Assembly: GCA_002450895.1 (NCBI GenBank)
Contig: DKAR01000057.1
Coordinates: 1-15,602, forward strand
Direction: 5' to 3'
Length of the DNA: 15,602 bases
Origin: Proteobacteria bacterium UBA6921
GTDB taxonomy: Bacteria > Pseudomonadota > Gammaproteobacteria > SG8-11
Below the pieces are notes generated by a model. That model did no database searches. It was given only the letters and a program-made list of their open reading frames with translations, and was not told where the DNA came from. Positions 7,666-14,570 of the stretch are shown here, piece after piece (position 1 is the first letter of the stretch; every line of letters begins with the position of its first letter). The position numbers and the translations under genes were made by a program.

Positions 7666-7956
7666 TTACGCCGGTTTTACGGGGATGAACGTCTTTGGAA
7701 ATTTTGCATTGGTCGTGACGGCACCCGTGAGATCGGCGCCGAGCAGCTTGGCGTCCGTCAGGTCCGCGTCAGTCAGATCGGCGAGGCGCAGATCGGCATG
7801 GCTCAGGTCGGCGCCACGCAAATTCGCACCGCGCAGGTCACATTGGATCAGATTGGCTTCTGCCAGGTTGCGCCCCTCAAGGTTCGCGGCGCGCAGGGTG
7901 GGGCCGCTCCAGTTGAGCAGTTGGGTGAAGCCCTTTTTGTCGTAGATGATGATCAT
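7666..7956 (-). CDS. Short pentapeptide-repeat protein
   Basis: 96 residues from ATG 7956. A run of A-(D/N)-L-x-x repeats spans about residues 24-80 (roughly eleven units, including ANLEG, ANLIQ, ANLRG, ADLSH, ADLRL, ADLTD), which forms a right-handed quadrilateral beta-helix. The N-terminal MIIIYDKKGF segment is outside the repeats. Such proteins range from gyrase protectors to proteins of unknown role; nothing here points to gyrase. The Shine-Dalgarno-like GGGA is buried in a 6-bp hairpin (7962-7977). It lies 62 bp downstream of the GGDEF gene, same strand, so cotranscription is possible. Confidence 0.85.
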   Translation of the reverse strand: MIIIYDKKGFTQLLNWSGPTLRAANLEGRNLAEANLIQCDLRGANLRGADLSHADLRLADLTDADLTDAKLLGADLTGAVTTNAKFPKTFIPVKPA

Positions 7957-7961
7957 GGCCG

Positions 7962-7977
7962 GTCCCGCGTTCGGGAC
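7962..7977 (-). promoter_or_regulatory. Hairpin sequestering the ribosome-binding site of the pentapeptide gene
   Basis: On the minus strand GTCCCG-AACG-CGGGAC forms a perfect 6-bp stem with a tetraloop, ending 5 nt before the ATG. Its 3' arm carries the only Shine-Dalgarno-like GGGA. Folding would hide the ribosome-binding site; a protein, RNA or temperature could release it. This is inference from pairing only. Confidence 0.35.
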
Positions 7978-8018
7978 ACCATGATAGTGGAATCCAGCTC
8001 AGATTGTCCCGGGTGAAA

Positions 8019-8777
8019 TCAGGCGGCGCGCGCAGCGTCGAGCGCCTTGTTCGCGCGTTCCCAGACGTCGTGAAAATCCCTGTCGCTTTCCGGATTGATA
8101 AAGGATGTCCCGGTCTTGAGGGTACGTGGTTCTAGCGCCTTCAGCTGCTCGTCGGACCGCTGCGCTGTGGTAAAGCGCTCCTGAAGTTGGTTCAACCAGC
8201 CATCGATTTTGGACGTGTCCATGCTCGGCAGGATCAGCGCGAAGTCGTCGTCGGAGAGTCGGGCCGCGACGTCGGTCTTGCGAATGGCCTGGCGCAGTGT
8301 ATTTCCCAGCACCTTGAGCGCATGGTCTCCCGCATCGCGCCCCAGGGTGTCATTGACCTCGGCGAATTTATGGACGTTGAGCCGTACGACACAGATCGAC
8401 AGGCCGCGTTTCGCAAAGTTGTAGCCGCGGACCAGCTCGTCCTCAAAGCGCATGCGATTCGCCAGATTGGTCAGATGATCCGAGAACGCGAGAATCGTGA
8501 TGGCTTCACGCTGCCGCTGGAGGTTTTCGGCGAGTCGCGAGATATAGGCGAGCAATTCCGCGCTTTCCTTGAAGGAACCTTCCGGCAGCGGATCCTTGAG
8601 TGTGCCATTGGCGACGCGTCCAAGAGCGTCCTTCACTTTGGCGAACTCGTTCTTTACCGAACGCACCGCCGCCATCGCATAGAACACGACGACGACCATT
8701 ATGACCAACGCCGCCATTAGCGTTGCCAGATTCAAGGCGGACAATGTGCTTCCTGAGGTAACGACCGCTTCATTCAT
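8019..8777 (-). CDS. Membrane-anchored GGDEF-like protein with degenerate active site and intact I-site
   Basis: 252 residues from ATG 8777. One transmembrane helix lies at about 15-36, followed by a short HAMP-length/coiled linker (to about 90) and a GGDEF fold (about 95-250), recognisable by LTNLANRMRFEDEL and the VNDTLGRDAGDHAL segment. The signature GGDEF reads S-D-D-D-F (175-179), and the usual first metal Asp is N134, so diguanylate cyclase activity is probably lost. The product-inhibition site R166-K-T-D169 is kept at exactly five residues before the signature. Such proteins can act as cyclic-di-GMP receptors. There is no periplasmic sensor domain, since the N-terminus outside the helix is only about 14 residues. 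Confidence 0.88.
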   Translation of the reverse strand: MNEAVVTSGSTLSALNLATLMAALVIMVVVVFYAMAAVRSVKNEFAKVKDALGRVANGTLKDPLPEGSFKESAELLAYISRLAENLQRQREAITILAFSDHLTNLANRMRFEDELVRGYNFAKRGLSICVVRLNVHKFAEVNDTLGRDAGDHALKVLGNTLRQAIRKTDVAARLSDDDFALILPSMDTSKIDGWLNQLQERFTTAQRSDEQLKALEPRTLKTGTSFINPESDRDFHDVWERANKALDAARAA

Positions 8778-9242
8778 GGTTTCAAAAATTCTCTTTGCCG
8801 GACAAATTGGTAGTGTCAGGGCGCAACGGCAAGCGCGAACTCCCGGTACTGCCTATATCGACGTATTGCATCGAATCTGAAATTCTCGATATTCCGTGTG
8901 TCATTTGCCGCTTTTGTGAAGAATTTGCGCTGCATAAGTAAACGGTAAGACTGATTGTCACATTCGGGTGTACGCTACGGGAGCATTGCAGTCGTGACAA
9001 TCGATGAAATGTAAAGCTCTGGCAGTTCCGATTGCGGTTAATCGCTGGTTTGTGATGTCGCGATTGCGTCTCAACGAGAGCCCCGCGGGGGTGCGGATCA
9101 CTAATGTAACCGGTGTTACTGAAGACCGCAGGGATCTGGGATTACATCCCGGGTTTCCAAGGAGAGCGGCGACCGATCGGGTGAATTGGATTTGCAGTAT
9201 CCCGGATCGGTATGACGCCACATATGCAAAGGGCGACAGAAC
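8778..9242. other. 465-bp divergent intergenic region rich in inverted repeats
   Basis: No credible gene is seen. The region separates the minus-strand GGDEF gene from the plus-strand Crp/Fnr gene and must hold both promoters, but I find no pair of hexamers good enough to name. Inverted repeats include GATTGTCAC 8953-8961 / GTGACAATC 8994-9002; the self-complementary CCCCGCGGGG 9081-9090; GTAAC-CGGT-GTTAC 9106-9119; GGGAT-TAC-ATCCC 9138-9150; and CCGATCGGG 9173-9181 / CCCGGATCGG 9201-9210 (one bulge). The last four crowd the leader of the regulator gene. Confidence 0.6.
8953..9002. repeat. Perfect 9-bp inverted repeat, 32-bp spacer
   Basis: GATTGTCAC at 8953-8961 and its exact complement GTGACAATC at 8994-9002 flank 32 bp. 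Outward, a T-G pair could extend it in RNA. The position, about 240 bp upstream of the Crp/Fnr start, would suit paired binding sites or an RNA hairpin. It does not fit the CRP or FNR consensus. Confidence 0.4.
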
Positions 9243-9962
9243 ATGAGCTACCTAGACGACGGTCAGGTTCCTGACTGGGTCGAATATTTTCCGGTTTTCG
9301 GAGTGGCTGGTGATTCGGTGACGCGAAGGATCGCAAGAGCTGCACAGGTCATTACCCTGCCGGAAGGTCCGACCGATTTTGGCCACCATAATTTTTGTCT
9401 GCTGATCGATGGAGGGTTGCGCGTCCGGATATTGTCCGGATGCGGCAATGAAATTTCGTTGTGCCGGATTCGGCCCGGGCAGGTGTGCTGGTTCAATGCA
9501 TTTATCCTGCTGACACAGGATCCCGGTGCAGTCGATGCTGATGTCGTTGTTGAGTCGCGGGCGCGAATGGTCACAATTCATGAAACCCGCTTCCGCGAGG
9601 CCCTGGACGAATCGGCCCTGTTCCGGACGTTCGTGTTCTCGACGCTCTCCTCAGGAATCGCCGAACTCATCAACCTTGTCGAGGAAATGCGCTTTGGGCA
9701 CATGAACCAGCGCGTCGCCCAGTGGCTGCTGACGCGCGCCGAGGATCATTCTTATATTAAGAGTACGCACTCCAGCGTGGCGCTCGAACTTGGAACCGCT
9801 CGCGAGGTCGTGAGCCGGCTGTTAAAGGACTTTGAGCGGGCGGGGTGGGTGAAGCTGCATCGTGGAAGAATCGACGTGATCAATCGCGCCGGGCTGGATC
9901 GCATCGCCCATAACGCGCCCCCGACGGCCCGCATGCGCGCCGAGTTTCGCAACGCCAACTGA
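9243..9962 (+). CDS. Crp/Fnr-family transcriptional regulator
   Basis: 239 residues from ATG 9243, with AGGG 9 nt upstream. The N-terminal cyclic-nucleotide-binding-like beta-barrel spans about 15-125, a dimerisation helix about 126-160 and a winged helix-turn-helix about 165-225. The recognition helix TAREVVSRLL carries E188, S191 and R192, the E-x-x-S-R arrangement used by FNR-type proteins to read TTGAT half-sites. The barrel lacks an evident cAMP pocket. Four cysteines (C52, C67, C74, C82) lie in or near it but do not match the FNR N-terminal iron-sulfur spacing. The GRIRPGQVC-type segment (here CRIRPGQVC) and LGTAREVVSRLLKDFE resemble a subgroup of Crp/Fnr regulators without a defined ligand. 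It stands alone, with a long structured leader. Confidence 0.92.
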   Translation: MSYLDDGQVPDWVEYFPVFGVAGDSVTRRIARAAQVITLPEGPTDFGHHNFCLLIDGGLRVRILSGCGNEISLCRIRPGQVCWFNAFILLTQDPGAVDADVVVESRARMVTIHETRFREALDESALFRTFVFSTLSSGIAELINLVEEMRFGHMNQRVAQWLLTRAEDHSYIKSTHSSVALELGTAREVVSRLLKDFERAGWVKLHRGRIDVINRAGLDRIAHNAPPTARMRAEFRNAN

Positions 9963-10035
9963 AATCTTCAGCAAAAGGGACTGGATAGAAAGGGTCTGGT
10001 ATCGATCAAAAACAGCCGGTGACGCTGTATTGTTC

Positions 10036-10041
10036 TATAAT
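10036..10041 (+). promoter_or_regulatory. Possible -10 element (TATAAT)
   Basis: A perfect TATAAT lies 74 bp past the Crp/Fnr stop. No -35 stands 16-18 bp upstream, so it would need an activator. A half-matching FNR-like site, CTGGT-ATCG-ATCAA, is at 9996-10009, about 4 bp farther upstream than the usual class II spacing. The start point would be near 10048. Confidence 0.3.
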
Positions 10042-10047
10042 ATCAAG

Positions 10048-10212
10048 ACGCGGAACTGTGAAAATATTGTGGAAATGTGGATGAGTGCGCGCGATTGCGG
10101 CGATGTGCGCGCGGAAATCCTTTAAACGATCCCCCCCAGCGCCTTCGGCATCGACAGGATTGTTCGGTTCCGTAAGGCGCGTTGTGCCGGCCCTCCGAGG
10201 CCGGTTTTTTTT
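10048..10212 (+). ncRNA. Candidate small RNA or structured 3' UTR of the regulator gene
   Basis: About 165 nt between the TATAAT at 10036-10041 and a strong intrinsic terminator. Two hairpins are visible: GCGCCTT 10139-10145 plus CGG 10146-10148 pairing with CCG 10170-10172 and AAGGCGC 10174-10180 (10 bp, one bulged T, 21-nt loop), then the terminator stem. A C7 run at 10131-10137 precedes them. No open frame with a ribosome-binding site is seen. It could be an independent small RNA, or be released from the 3' end of the Crp/Fnr mRNA, which has no nearer terminator. It matches no family I recognise. Confidence 0.33.
10187..10212 (+). terminator. Strong intrinsic terminator, plus strand
   Basis: CCGGCC 10187-10192 and GGCCGG 10199-10204 form a perfect 6-bp GC stem with a 6-nt loop, followed by eight T (10205-10212). 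It ends transcripts coming from the Crp/Fnr gene or from the candidate small RNA. On the minus strand there is no T-tract after the stem, so it does not serve the FAD oxidase gene. Confidence 0.88.
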
Positions 10213-10221
10213 GCCCGGGAA

Positions 10222-11601
10222 TTAGGCGGGAAAGATCTTGTCCGGATTCAGCAAGCCGGCGGGATCAAACAGATTCTTCACGCTTTTCATCAATTGAAGC
10301 GTTTCCGGCGTTAGCTCGCGACTGATAAACGGCCGTTTTTCTATGCCAACACCGTGCTCGCCGGACAGCGTGCCGTTGAGATTCAATACCAGGCTGAAAA
10401 CCTCGTCGAGGCATTTTTCGGCGCGCTCGAGCTGATCGGCCTGATCCGGATCGACCAGCAGATTGACGTGGATGTTGCCGTTGCCGGCATGACCAAAGTT
10501 GATGATCTGAATCTGGTAGCGCCTGGCCAGCGCGTCGAGCCCGTCAATGAGGTCCGGCAAATTCGCCACCGGGACGACGACGTCCTCGTTGATTTTTTTC
10601 GGCGCGACATTGCGCAGCGCAGGAGACAGGGCCTTGCGTGTCGCCCACAATGCATCGACTTCGTCCTTGGTGCGCGCCGTAACGACGTCGATCAGCCCGT
10701 CGCCCTGTGCCGCGGCGACGAGTGCGTCGACTGCCGCATCGATACCGGCGGTAAGTCCATCGACTTCAAGGATCAGCATTGCGCCGGCACCCTGCGGCAG
10801 CGGCACCGATGAATATTTGCGAATCATTTCGATGGCATTGCCGTCGATGAACTCCAGGACATAAGGCGTTACAGGCTGTGCCATCAGACGCGAAACGGCA
10901 GAGGCCGCGCTACGGATATTGCGATAGGTGGCGCGCAACGTACGTTTGGTTTGCGGTAGAGGCGTCAGTTTCAGCGTCGCTTCCGTGATGATCGCCAGTG
11001 TACCTTCGGATCCGATCAGCAGGCGCGTGAAGTCGTATCCCACCACGCCTTTGGTGGTGTACACGCCGGTTTTGATTTCGGTGCCGGCGCCGGTAACGGC
11101 GCGCAGCCCAAGCGTGTTCTCTCGAGGGGTTCCGTACTTGATGGCGCGCGGCCCCGCTGAGTTGTAAGCGAGATTTCCGCCGATGGTGCAATACGCCGCG
11201 CTGGTGGGATCCGGTGGCCAAAAGAATCCGTGAGGTGCCAGAGCATCTTGCAGGTCCTGATTGGTAACGCCGGGCTCAACGACGGCCACACGATTTTCCG
11301 GATCGATGCGGACAATGCGTGCCATGCGTTCCATGGCCAGTACTACACCGCCACGCAGCGGGACGCTCGCGCCCACGGTGCCCGTGCCGCGTCCGCGCGC
11401 GACCATGGCCAGTCCATGCTGGTTACACAGGCGAACGATGCGTGCCACGTGTTCGTGATTGTGGGGAAACACCACCGCGTCTGGCGGGGAATGGCGGCGG
11501 CTGTTGTCGTAGCCGTAGGGCCAGACGTCCGCCTTTTCGACTAACACCTGATCGGCGCCGACGATCTCTGCGAATGCCGCTCTGAGTGCGGGGTCAATCA
11601 A
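10222..11601 (-). CDS. FAD-linked oxidase, GlcD/D-lactate dehydrogenase-like (VAO/PCMH type)
   Basis: 459 residues starting at TTG 11601. An in-frame TAA lies 18 bp upstream with no other start, and no ATG follows until after the FAD loop begins. FAD_binding_4 (about 40-215): ARGRGTGTVGASVPLRGG binds the pyrophosphate, with GGNLAYNSAGPRAIKYGT 141-158 and GYDFTRLLIGSEGTLAIITE. The FAD-oxidase C domain (about 220-457) contains FGHAGNGNIH 369-378, GEHGVGIEK from 414 and FDPAGLLNPDKIFP at the end. Members oxidise 2-hydroxy acids such as glycolate or D-lactate; the substrate cannot be told here, and no GlcE/GlcF partners are present. The start overlaps the dolP stop by 8 bp, suggesting translational coupling and membership of the lpoA-yraN-dolP operon. 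Confidence 0.92.
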   Translation of the reverse strand: MIDPALRAAFAEIVGADQVLVEKADVWPYGYDNSRRHSPPDAVVFPHNHEHVARIVRLCNQHGLAMVARGRGTGTVGASVPLRGGVVLAMERMARIVRIDPENRVAVVEPGVTNQDLQDALAPHGFFWPPDPTSAAYCTIGGNLAYNSAGPRAIKYGTPRENTLGLRAVTGAGTEIKTGVYTTKGVVGYDFTRLLIGSEGTLAIITEATLKLTPLPQTKRTLRATYRNIRSAASAVSRLMAQPVTPYVLEFIDGNAIEMIRKYSSVPLPQGAGAMLILEVDGLTAGIDAAVDALVAAAQGDGLIDVVTARTKDEVDALWATRKALSPALRNVAPKKINEDVVVPVANLPDLIDGLDALARRYQIQIINFGHAGNGNIHVNLLVDPDQADQLERAEKCLDEVFSLVLNLNGTLSGEHGVGIEKRPFISRELTPETLQLMKSVKNLFDPAGLLNPDKIFPA

Positions 11602-12196
11602 GGTATTCGAAGACTTTTACGACGCGTTTTACGCCATCGACTTCGCTGGCATACGTTGCGGCGGCATCCGCTTCGCTGTTCTTGACCACGCCCATCAGAT
11701 AGATGACCGCGTTTTCAGAAATGATCTTTACGTGGCTGACATCAAACTCGGGCTTTCCGGTGAGGCGGCCGCGCACTTTGGAAGACAGATAGGCGTCAAA
11801 GTTGCGGGATTTGTACTCCGTCGGATTGGCCAATTCGAGCGCATTGTAGACCTGCTTCACGCCTTCAACGCCACCCGCCCAGGCAATCACCTGATCGCGC
11901 AGCGGCTCGCTGGGAACTTCGCCGGTCAGCAGGACAGTCTTGTTGAATACCGCGACGTTCACATGCATCTTGTCCGCGACCGCCTTGTCCTGCGCAATTC
12001 TGTTGCGAACCTTCAGTTCCATGGTCTTATCGTCGAGGATCGTGCCAGCCGTGCGCCGGTCACTGGAGACCATCGCGCCGGTTGCAGCGCCGGCCACGAC
12101 CACAGGCGCACAGGCTTGCAGTGAAACAATAGCGCTGCACAGTCCCGCGACGGTGCAGATCATCAGGCCAAAACGAAAAGTATTTTTTCCAGTCAT
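11594..12196 (-). CDS. dolP: Dual BON-domain outer-membrane lipoprotein (DolP/YraP-like)
   Basis: 200 residues from ATG 12196; the frame is open upstream, but this ATG precedes a clear lipoprotein signal with GAGA 9 nt before it. The lipobox SLQAC places the lipidated Cys at 29, followed by an Ala/Val/Gly stretch. Two BON domains follow, about 55-122 (HVNVAVFNKTVLLTGEV ... GVKQVYNALEL) and about 130-198 (HVKIISENAVIYLMGVV ... GVKRVVKVFEYLD), as in DolP, which keeps the outer-membrane barrier intact by binding anionic lipid. It lies 20 bp after yraN on the same strand. In E. coli diaA sits between yraN and dolP; it is missing here. Confidence 0.9.
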   Translation of the reverse strand: MTGKNTFRFGLMICTVAGLCSAIVSLQACAPVVVAGAATGAMVSSDRRTAGTILDDKTMELKVRNRIAQDKAVADKMHVNVAVFNKTVLLTGEVPSEPLRDQVIAWAGGVEGVKQVYNALELANPTEYKSRNFDAYLSSKVRGRLTGKPEFDVSHVKIISENAVIYLMGVVKNSEADAAATYASEVDGVKRVVKVFEYLD

Positions 12197-12216
12197 GTTT
12201 CGAATCTCAGCTTGGG

Positions 12217-12624
12217 CTACGCAAACGCGTCCGGAATCCATTCGACCGTCGGCGGCTGATCCTGCAGTGCGATGGATACAACATCGAACCGGCAGGGCAT
12301 GTCGGCGTAGCGCGGGTTACGCTGCAAGTAAGTTGCAGCAGCCATTTGTATTTTCTCCTGCTTGCTGCGGCTGACTGATTCGGCGCCATCCCCGTAGCGC
12401 GGGTTGGATCGGGCGCGTACTTCTACAAAGACCAACGCGCGATTGTGCTTCATGATCAGGTCAATCTCGCCGCGTGAGCAACGAAAATTCTGATCCACTA
12501 CCTGCAGGCCGCGTCCGACAAGATAGGTGCACGCCAGCCCTTCAGCATCCGCGCCAGTTTGGAGTGTGTCCGGGCGAAATGGTTTCGCGCCGAAACCGGA
12601 CTTCTGGTACTTGCGCGTTGGCAT
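12217..12624 (-). CDS. yraN: UPF0102 family protein YraN (predicted endonuclease-like fold)
   Basis: 135 residues from ATG 12624, 8 nt after the lpoA stop. The upstream part of the frame overlaps lpoA and has no family character. Family marks are present: GADAE 24-28, RGEIDLI 51-57 and VFVEVRAR 66-72, the spaced acidic residues (E28, D55, E68) of a restriction-endonuclease-like PD-(D/E)xK fold, then SKQEKIQMAAATYL 87-100 and CRFDVVSI 111-118. The Lys of the classical ExK is R70 here, which is frequent in this family. The cellular role is not established. Conserved position between lpoA and dolP supports the assignment. No clear Shine-Dalgarno is seen, and coupling to lpoA is likely. Confidence 0.92.
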   Translation of the reverse strand: MPTRKYQKSGFGAKPFRPDTLQTGADAEGLACTYLVGRGLQVVDQNFRCSRGEIDLIMKHNRALVFVEVRARSNPRYGDGAESVSRSKQEKIQMAAATYLQRNPRYADMPCRFDVVSIALQDQPPTVEWIPDAFA

Positions 12625-12632
12625 GGTGATGT

Positions 12633-14543
12633 TTATTCGCGCAACAGGCGCGGCGCGCCGTTCTTGAATTCCGCCCACACGAGGCGGCGCAAAACGCGGT
12701 GGTGATCGTCGACGTAGAGACTTCCGGTTTCGCCGGGATACTGTGCCGTGCGTTGTGATGATAACGCACTCAGGTTGTCGATCAGGTTAAAGGCGTCGAT
12801 GCCGAAGGCGTACAGGCGCATGTAATTCTCGACCTGTTGCGGCCACAGCTGCGAGATCTTGTTGTTCAGCGCCACATTTCGTTTCGCCTTGGGCAGGACC
12901 CAGGGCATGTCGCCGAATTCCACGTTATCCATGTCGTGATCGGTGCGTGCATTGACCACGCCGGTGAATACGTGGGACGTGCCGTAAACCGGTACATCGC
13001 TCGCCTGATGGAAATTGAGCTGTGGCCGGATCAGTCGCGCATGCTTGGGCATCGCGGCGATAAAAACGAAGTCGATGTCCTGGCGGCGTCTAGGCGAGAA
13101 CTTGATATCGTAGCCCAATGCAGACTTCAACGCGGCGCGGCGTGCTTCGCTCTCGTCGATATCGAACATCTTTTTGATCGGCGCGGACATGTCGTTGTCC
13201 TTGAGCGCGAACGTCTGCTTTTCGACGAGTTCGCCACCCAACTGTAGCCAGCGATCCTTGAAGGCGTTGAACAGCCGGTCGCCCAGTGACCCTTCCTGAA
13301 TCAACGCAACGGCGCGCGCGTGTCCGTCGAGCCAGGCGCGTTCCGCCGCCTGCGCTGCTTCGTCCTCCGGCGACAAGCCGAACTGGAACAACTGGTCCGG
13401 TGACTCCATCTGATCGCTGTAGTTCAGTGCCAGCGTCGGAACGGAAAGATCGCCTTGTTGCGCGAGCACCGCCACGGCATTTTTGTCGAGCGGGCCGACA
13501 ACAAATTTGGCGCCATCGCGCACGGCGCGATTGTAGACGTCGACGATTTCACCCGGGTTTCCGCCGGAGTCATAGAACAAAACGGACGGGCGCGGCTGGC
13601 CTTCAGCTCGCGCGTAATACGCTGCGATGAATCCGTCGCGCACCGCTTCGGCGGCTTTGGCAAAGCTGCCCTGTTGTGGCAGCAATAACGCAACGACATT
13701 CGGGGCTTCGGTAGGTACCGTCGGTTCGCGGCGCATTGCATTGCGGTCCGTCAGGACGGATTCGCCGCCGTGAAACGGATAGCGAGCTTTCCATTCCGCA
13801 AGAAGGCGCGAGTACTGTTCGGGCTGTTGTCGCGAGGCTTTCAAGATGAGCGCCAGTTCGATCCAGCCACCAAACACATCGGTGCCCGCCGGTTTGCTCT
13901 TGACGAGCGTCGCTTCGGGTTGATCCATCAGGATGCGAAGCAGGTCCGCCCGATTCTGCCGCGCGGCGTCCGCGTCCGTCAGCAACGGGTCGAGCTTGGC
14001 GCGCTCGCGTGCTGCGCCAATCATGTTTCCGGAGTCACTGTACATCTGGATGCGCACGAGATAGACCTGCGCGCGCGTTGCCGGGATCACGGCCGCGCGT
14101 TCCAGTGTATTCAGCGTCGAGGCGGCGCGGTCCCGGTTGCCGCGCGCAAGATCCAATCGCGCCTGGGCCAGAAGCTTTCGTTCTGCCAGCGCCGCGTCCA
14201 GACCGGAGGTATCAATTTCGTTCAGTGTCTGGGCTGCCTGCGTCACGTAGTTGCCGCGCAGCAGCACTTCCGCCGATCGCAGCTGGAATTCCTGTTTCTG
14301 GGGCGCGCTGGCCCGATTGGCCAATTGCGCGTACGCTAGGCCGGCATCGAGATATTTCGCTTTGCGTTCCAATTCCTCCGCGTCACGCGCAGTGACATTG
14401 CTGGGCACGGCTTTCGCGGCGCGCGAACTGATGGGTTTTTTCGCTGCGCTGGCACAACCCGTCGCCAGCGAAAATACAGCGAGCGCTGCGACGAAGAGAT
14501 TTCGCAAGGTCAAAAGGGAACGCGGAAATGTCGATTGCGTCAT
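12633..14543 (-). CDS. lpoA: Penicillin-binding protein activator LpoA (YraM-like lipoprotein)
   Basis: 636 residues from ATG 14543; the open frame continues upstream, but this ATG begins the lipoprotein signal. The hydrophobic segment 15-28 ends in LATGC, with C30 as the lipidated residue. The N-terminal half (about 50-265) is helical, TPR-like with Ala/Leu/Arg repeats; the C-terminal half (about 280-636) is a periplasmic-binding-protein type I fold starting NVVALLLPQQGSFAKAAEAV. LpoA reaches from the outer membrane to PBP1A and stimulates peptidoglycan synthesis. Length is comparable to E. coli LpoA. It is divergent from rsmI across 27 bp, so its promoter must lie inside the rsmI coding region or in that gap. 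Confidence 0.9.
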   Translation of the reverse strand: MTQSTFPRSLLTLRNLFVAALAVFSLATGCASAAKKPISSRAAKAVPSNVTARDAEELERKAKYLDAGLAYAQLANRASAPQKQEFQLRSAEVLLRGNYVTQAAQTLNEIDTSGLDAALAERKLLAQARLDLARGNRDRAASTLNTLERAAVIPATRAQVYLVRIQMYSDSGNMIGAARERAKLDPLLTDADAARQNRADLLRILMDQPEATLVKSKPAGTDVFGGWIELALILKASRQQPEQYSRLLAEWKARYPFHGGESVLTDRNAMRREPTVPTEAPNVVALLLPQQGSFAKAAEAVRDGFIAAYYARAEGQPRPSVLFYDSGGNPGEIVDVYNRAVRDGAKFVVGPLDKNAVAVLAQQGDLSVPTLALNYSDQMESPDQLFQFGLSPEDEAAQAAERAWLDGHARAVALIQEGSLGDRLFNAFKDRWLQLGGELVEKQTFALKDNDMSAPIKKMFDIDESEARRAALKSALGYDIKFSPRRRQDIDFVFIAAMPKHARLIRPQLNFHQASDVPVYGTSHVFTGVVNARTDHDMDNVEFGDMPWVLPKAKRNVALNNKISQLWPQQVENYMRLYAFGIDAFNLIDNLSALSSQRTAQYPGETGSLYVDDHHRVLRRLVWAEFKNGAPRLLRE

Positions 14544-14570
14544 GTCTGGGTCAGAGGTGAGGGGCGGTCG

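Noticed and set aside
9243..9962. Calling the regulator FNR with an oxygen-sensing iron-sulfur cluster
   Set aside because: The N-terminal cysteine spacing of FNR is absent; C52, C67, C74 and C82 are in the barrel and their role is unknown.
13770..14339. Long plus-strand frame opposite lpoA
   Set aside because: It is antisense to a well-supported lipoprotein gene, Arg/Cys-rich and without domain or ribosome-binding evidence; typical of shadow frames in GC-rich DNA.
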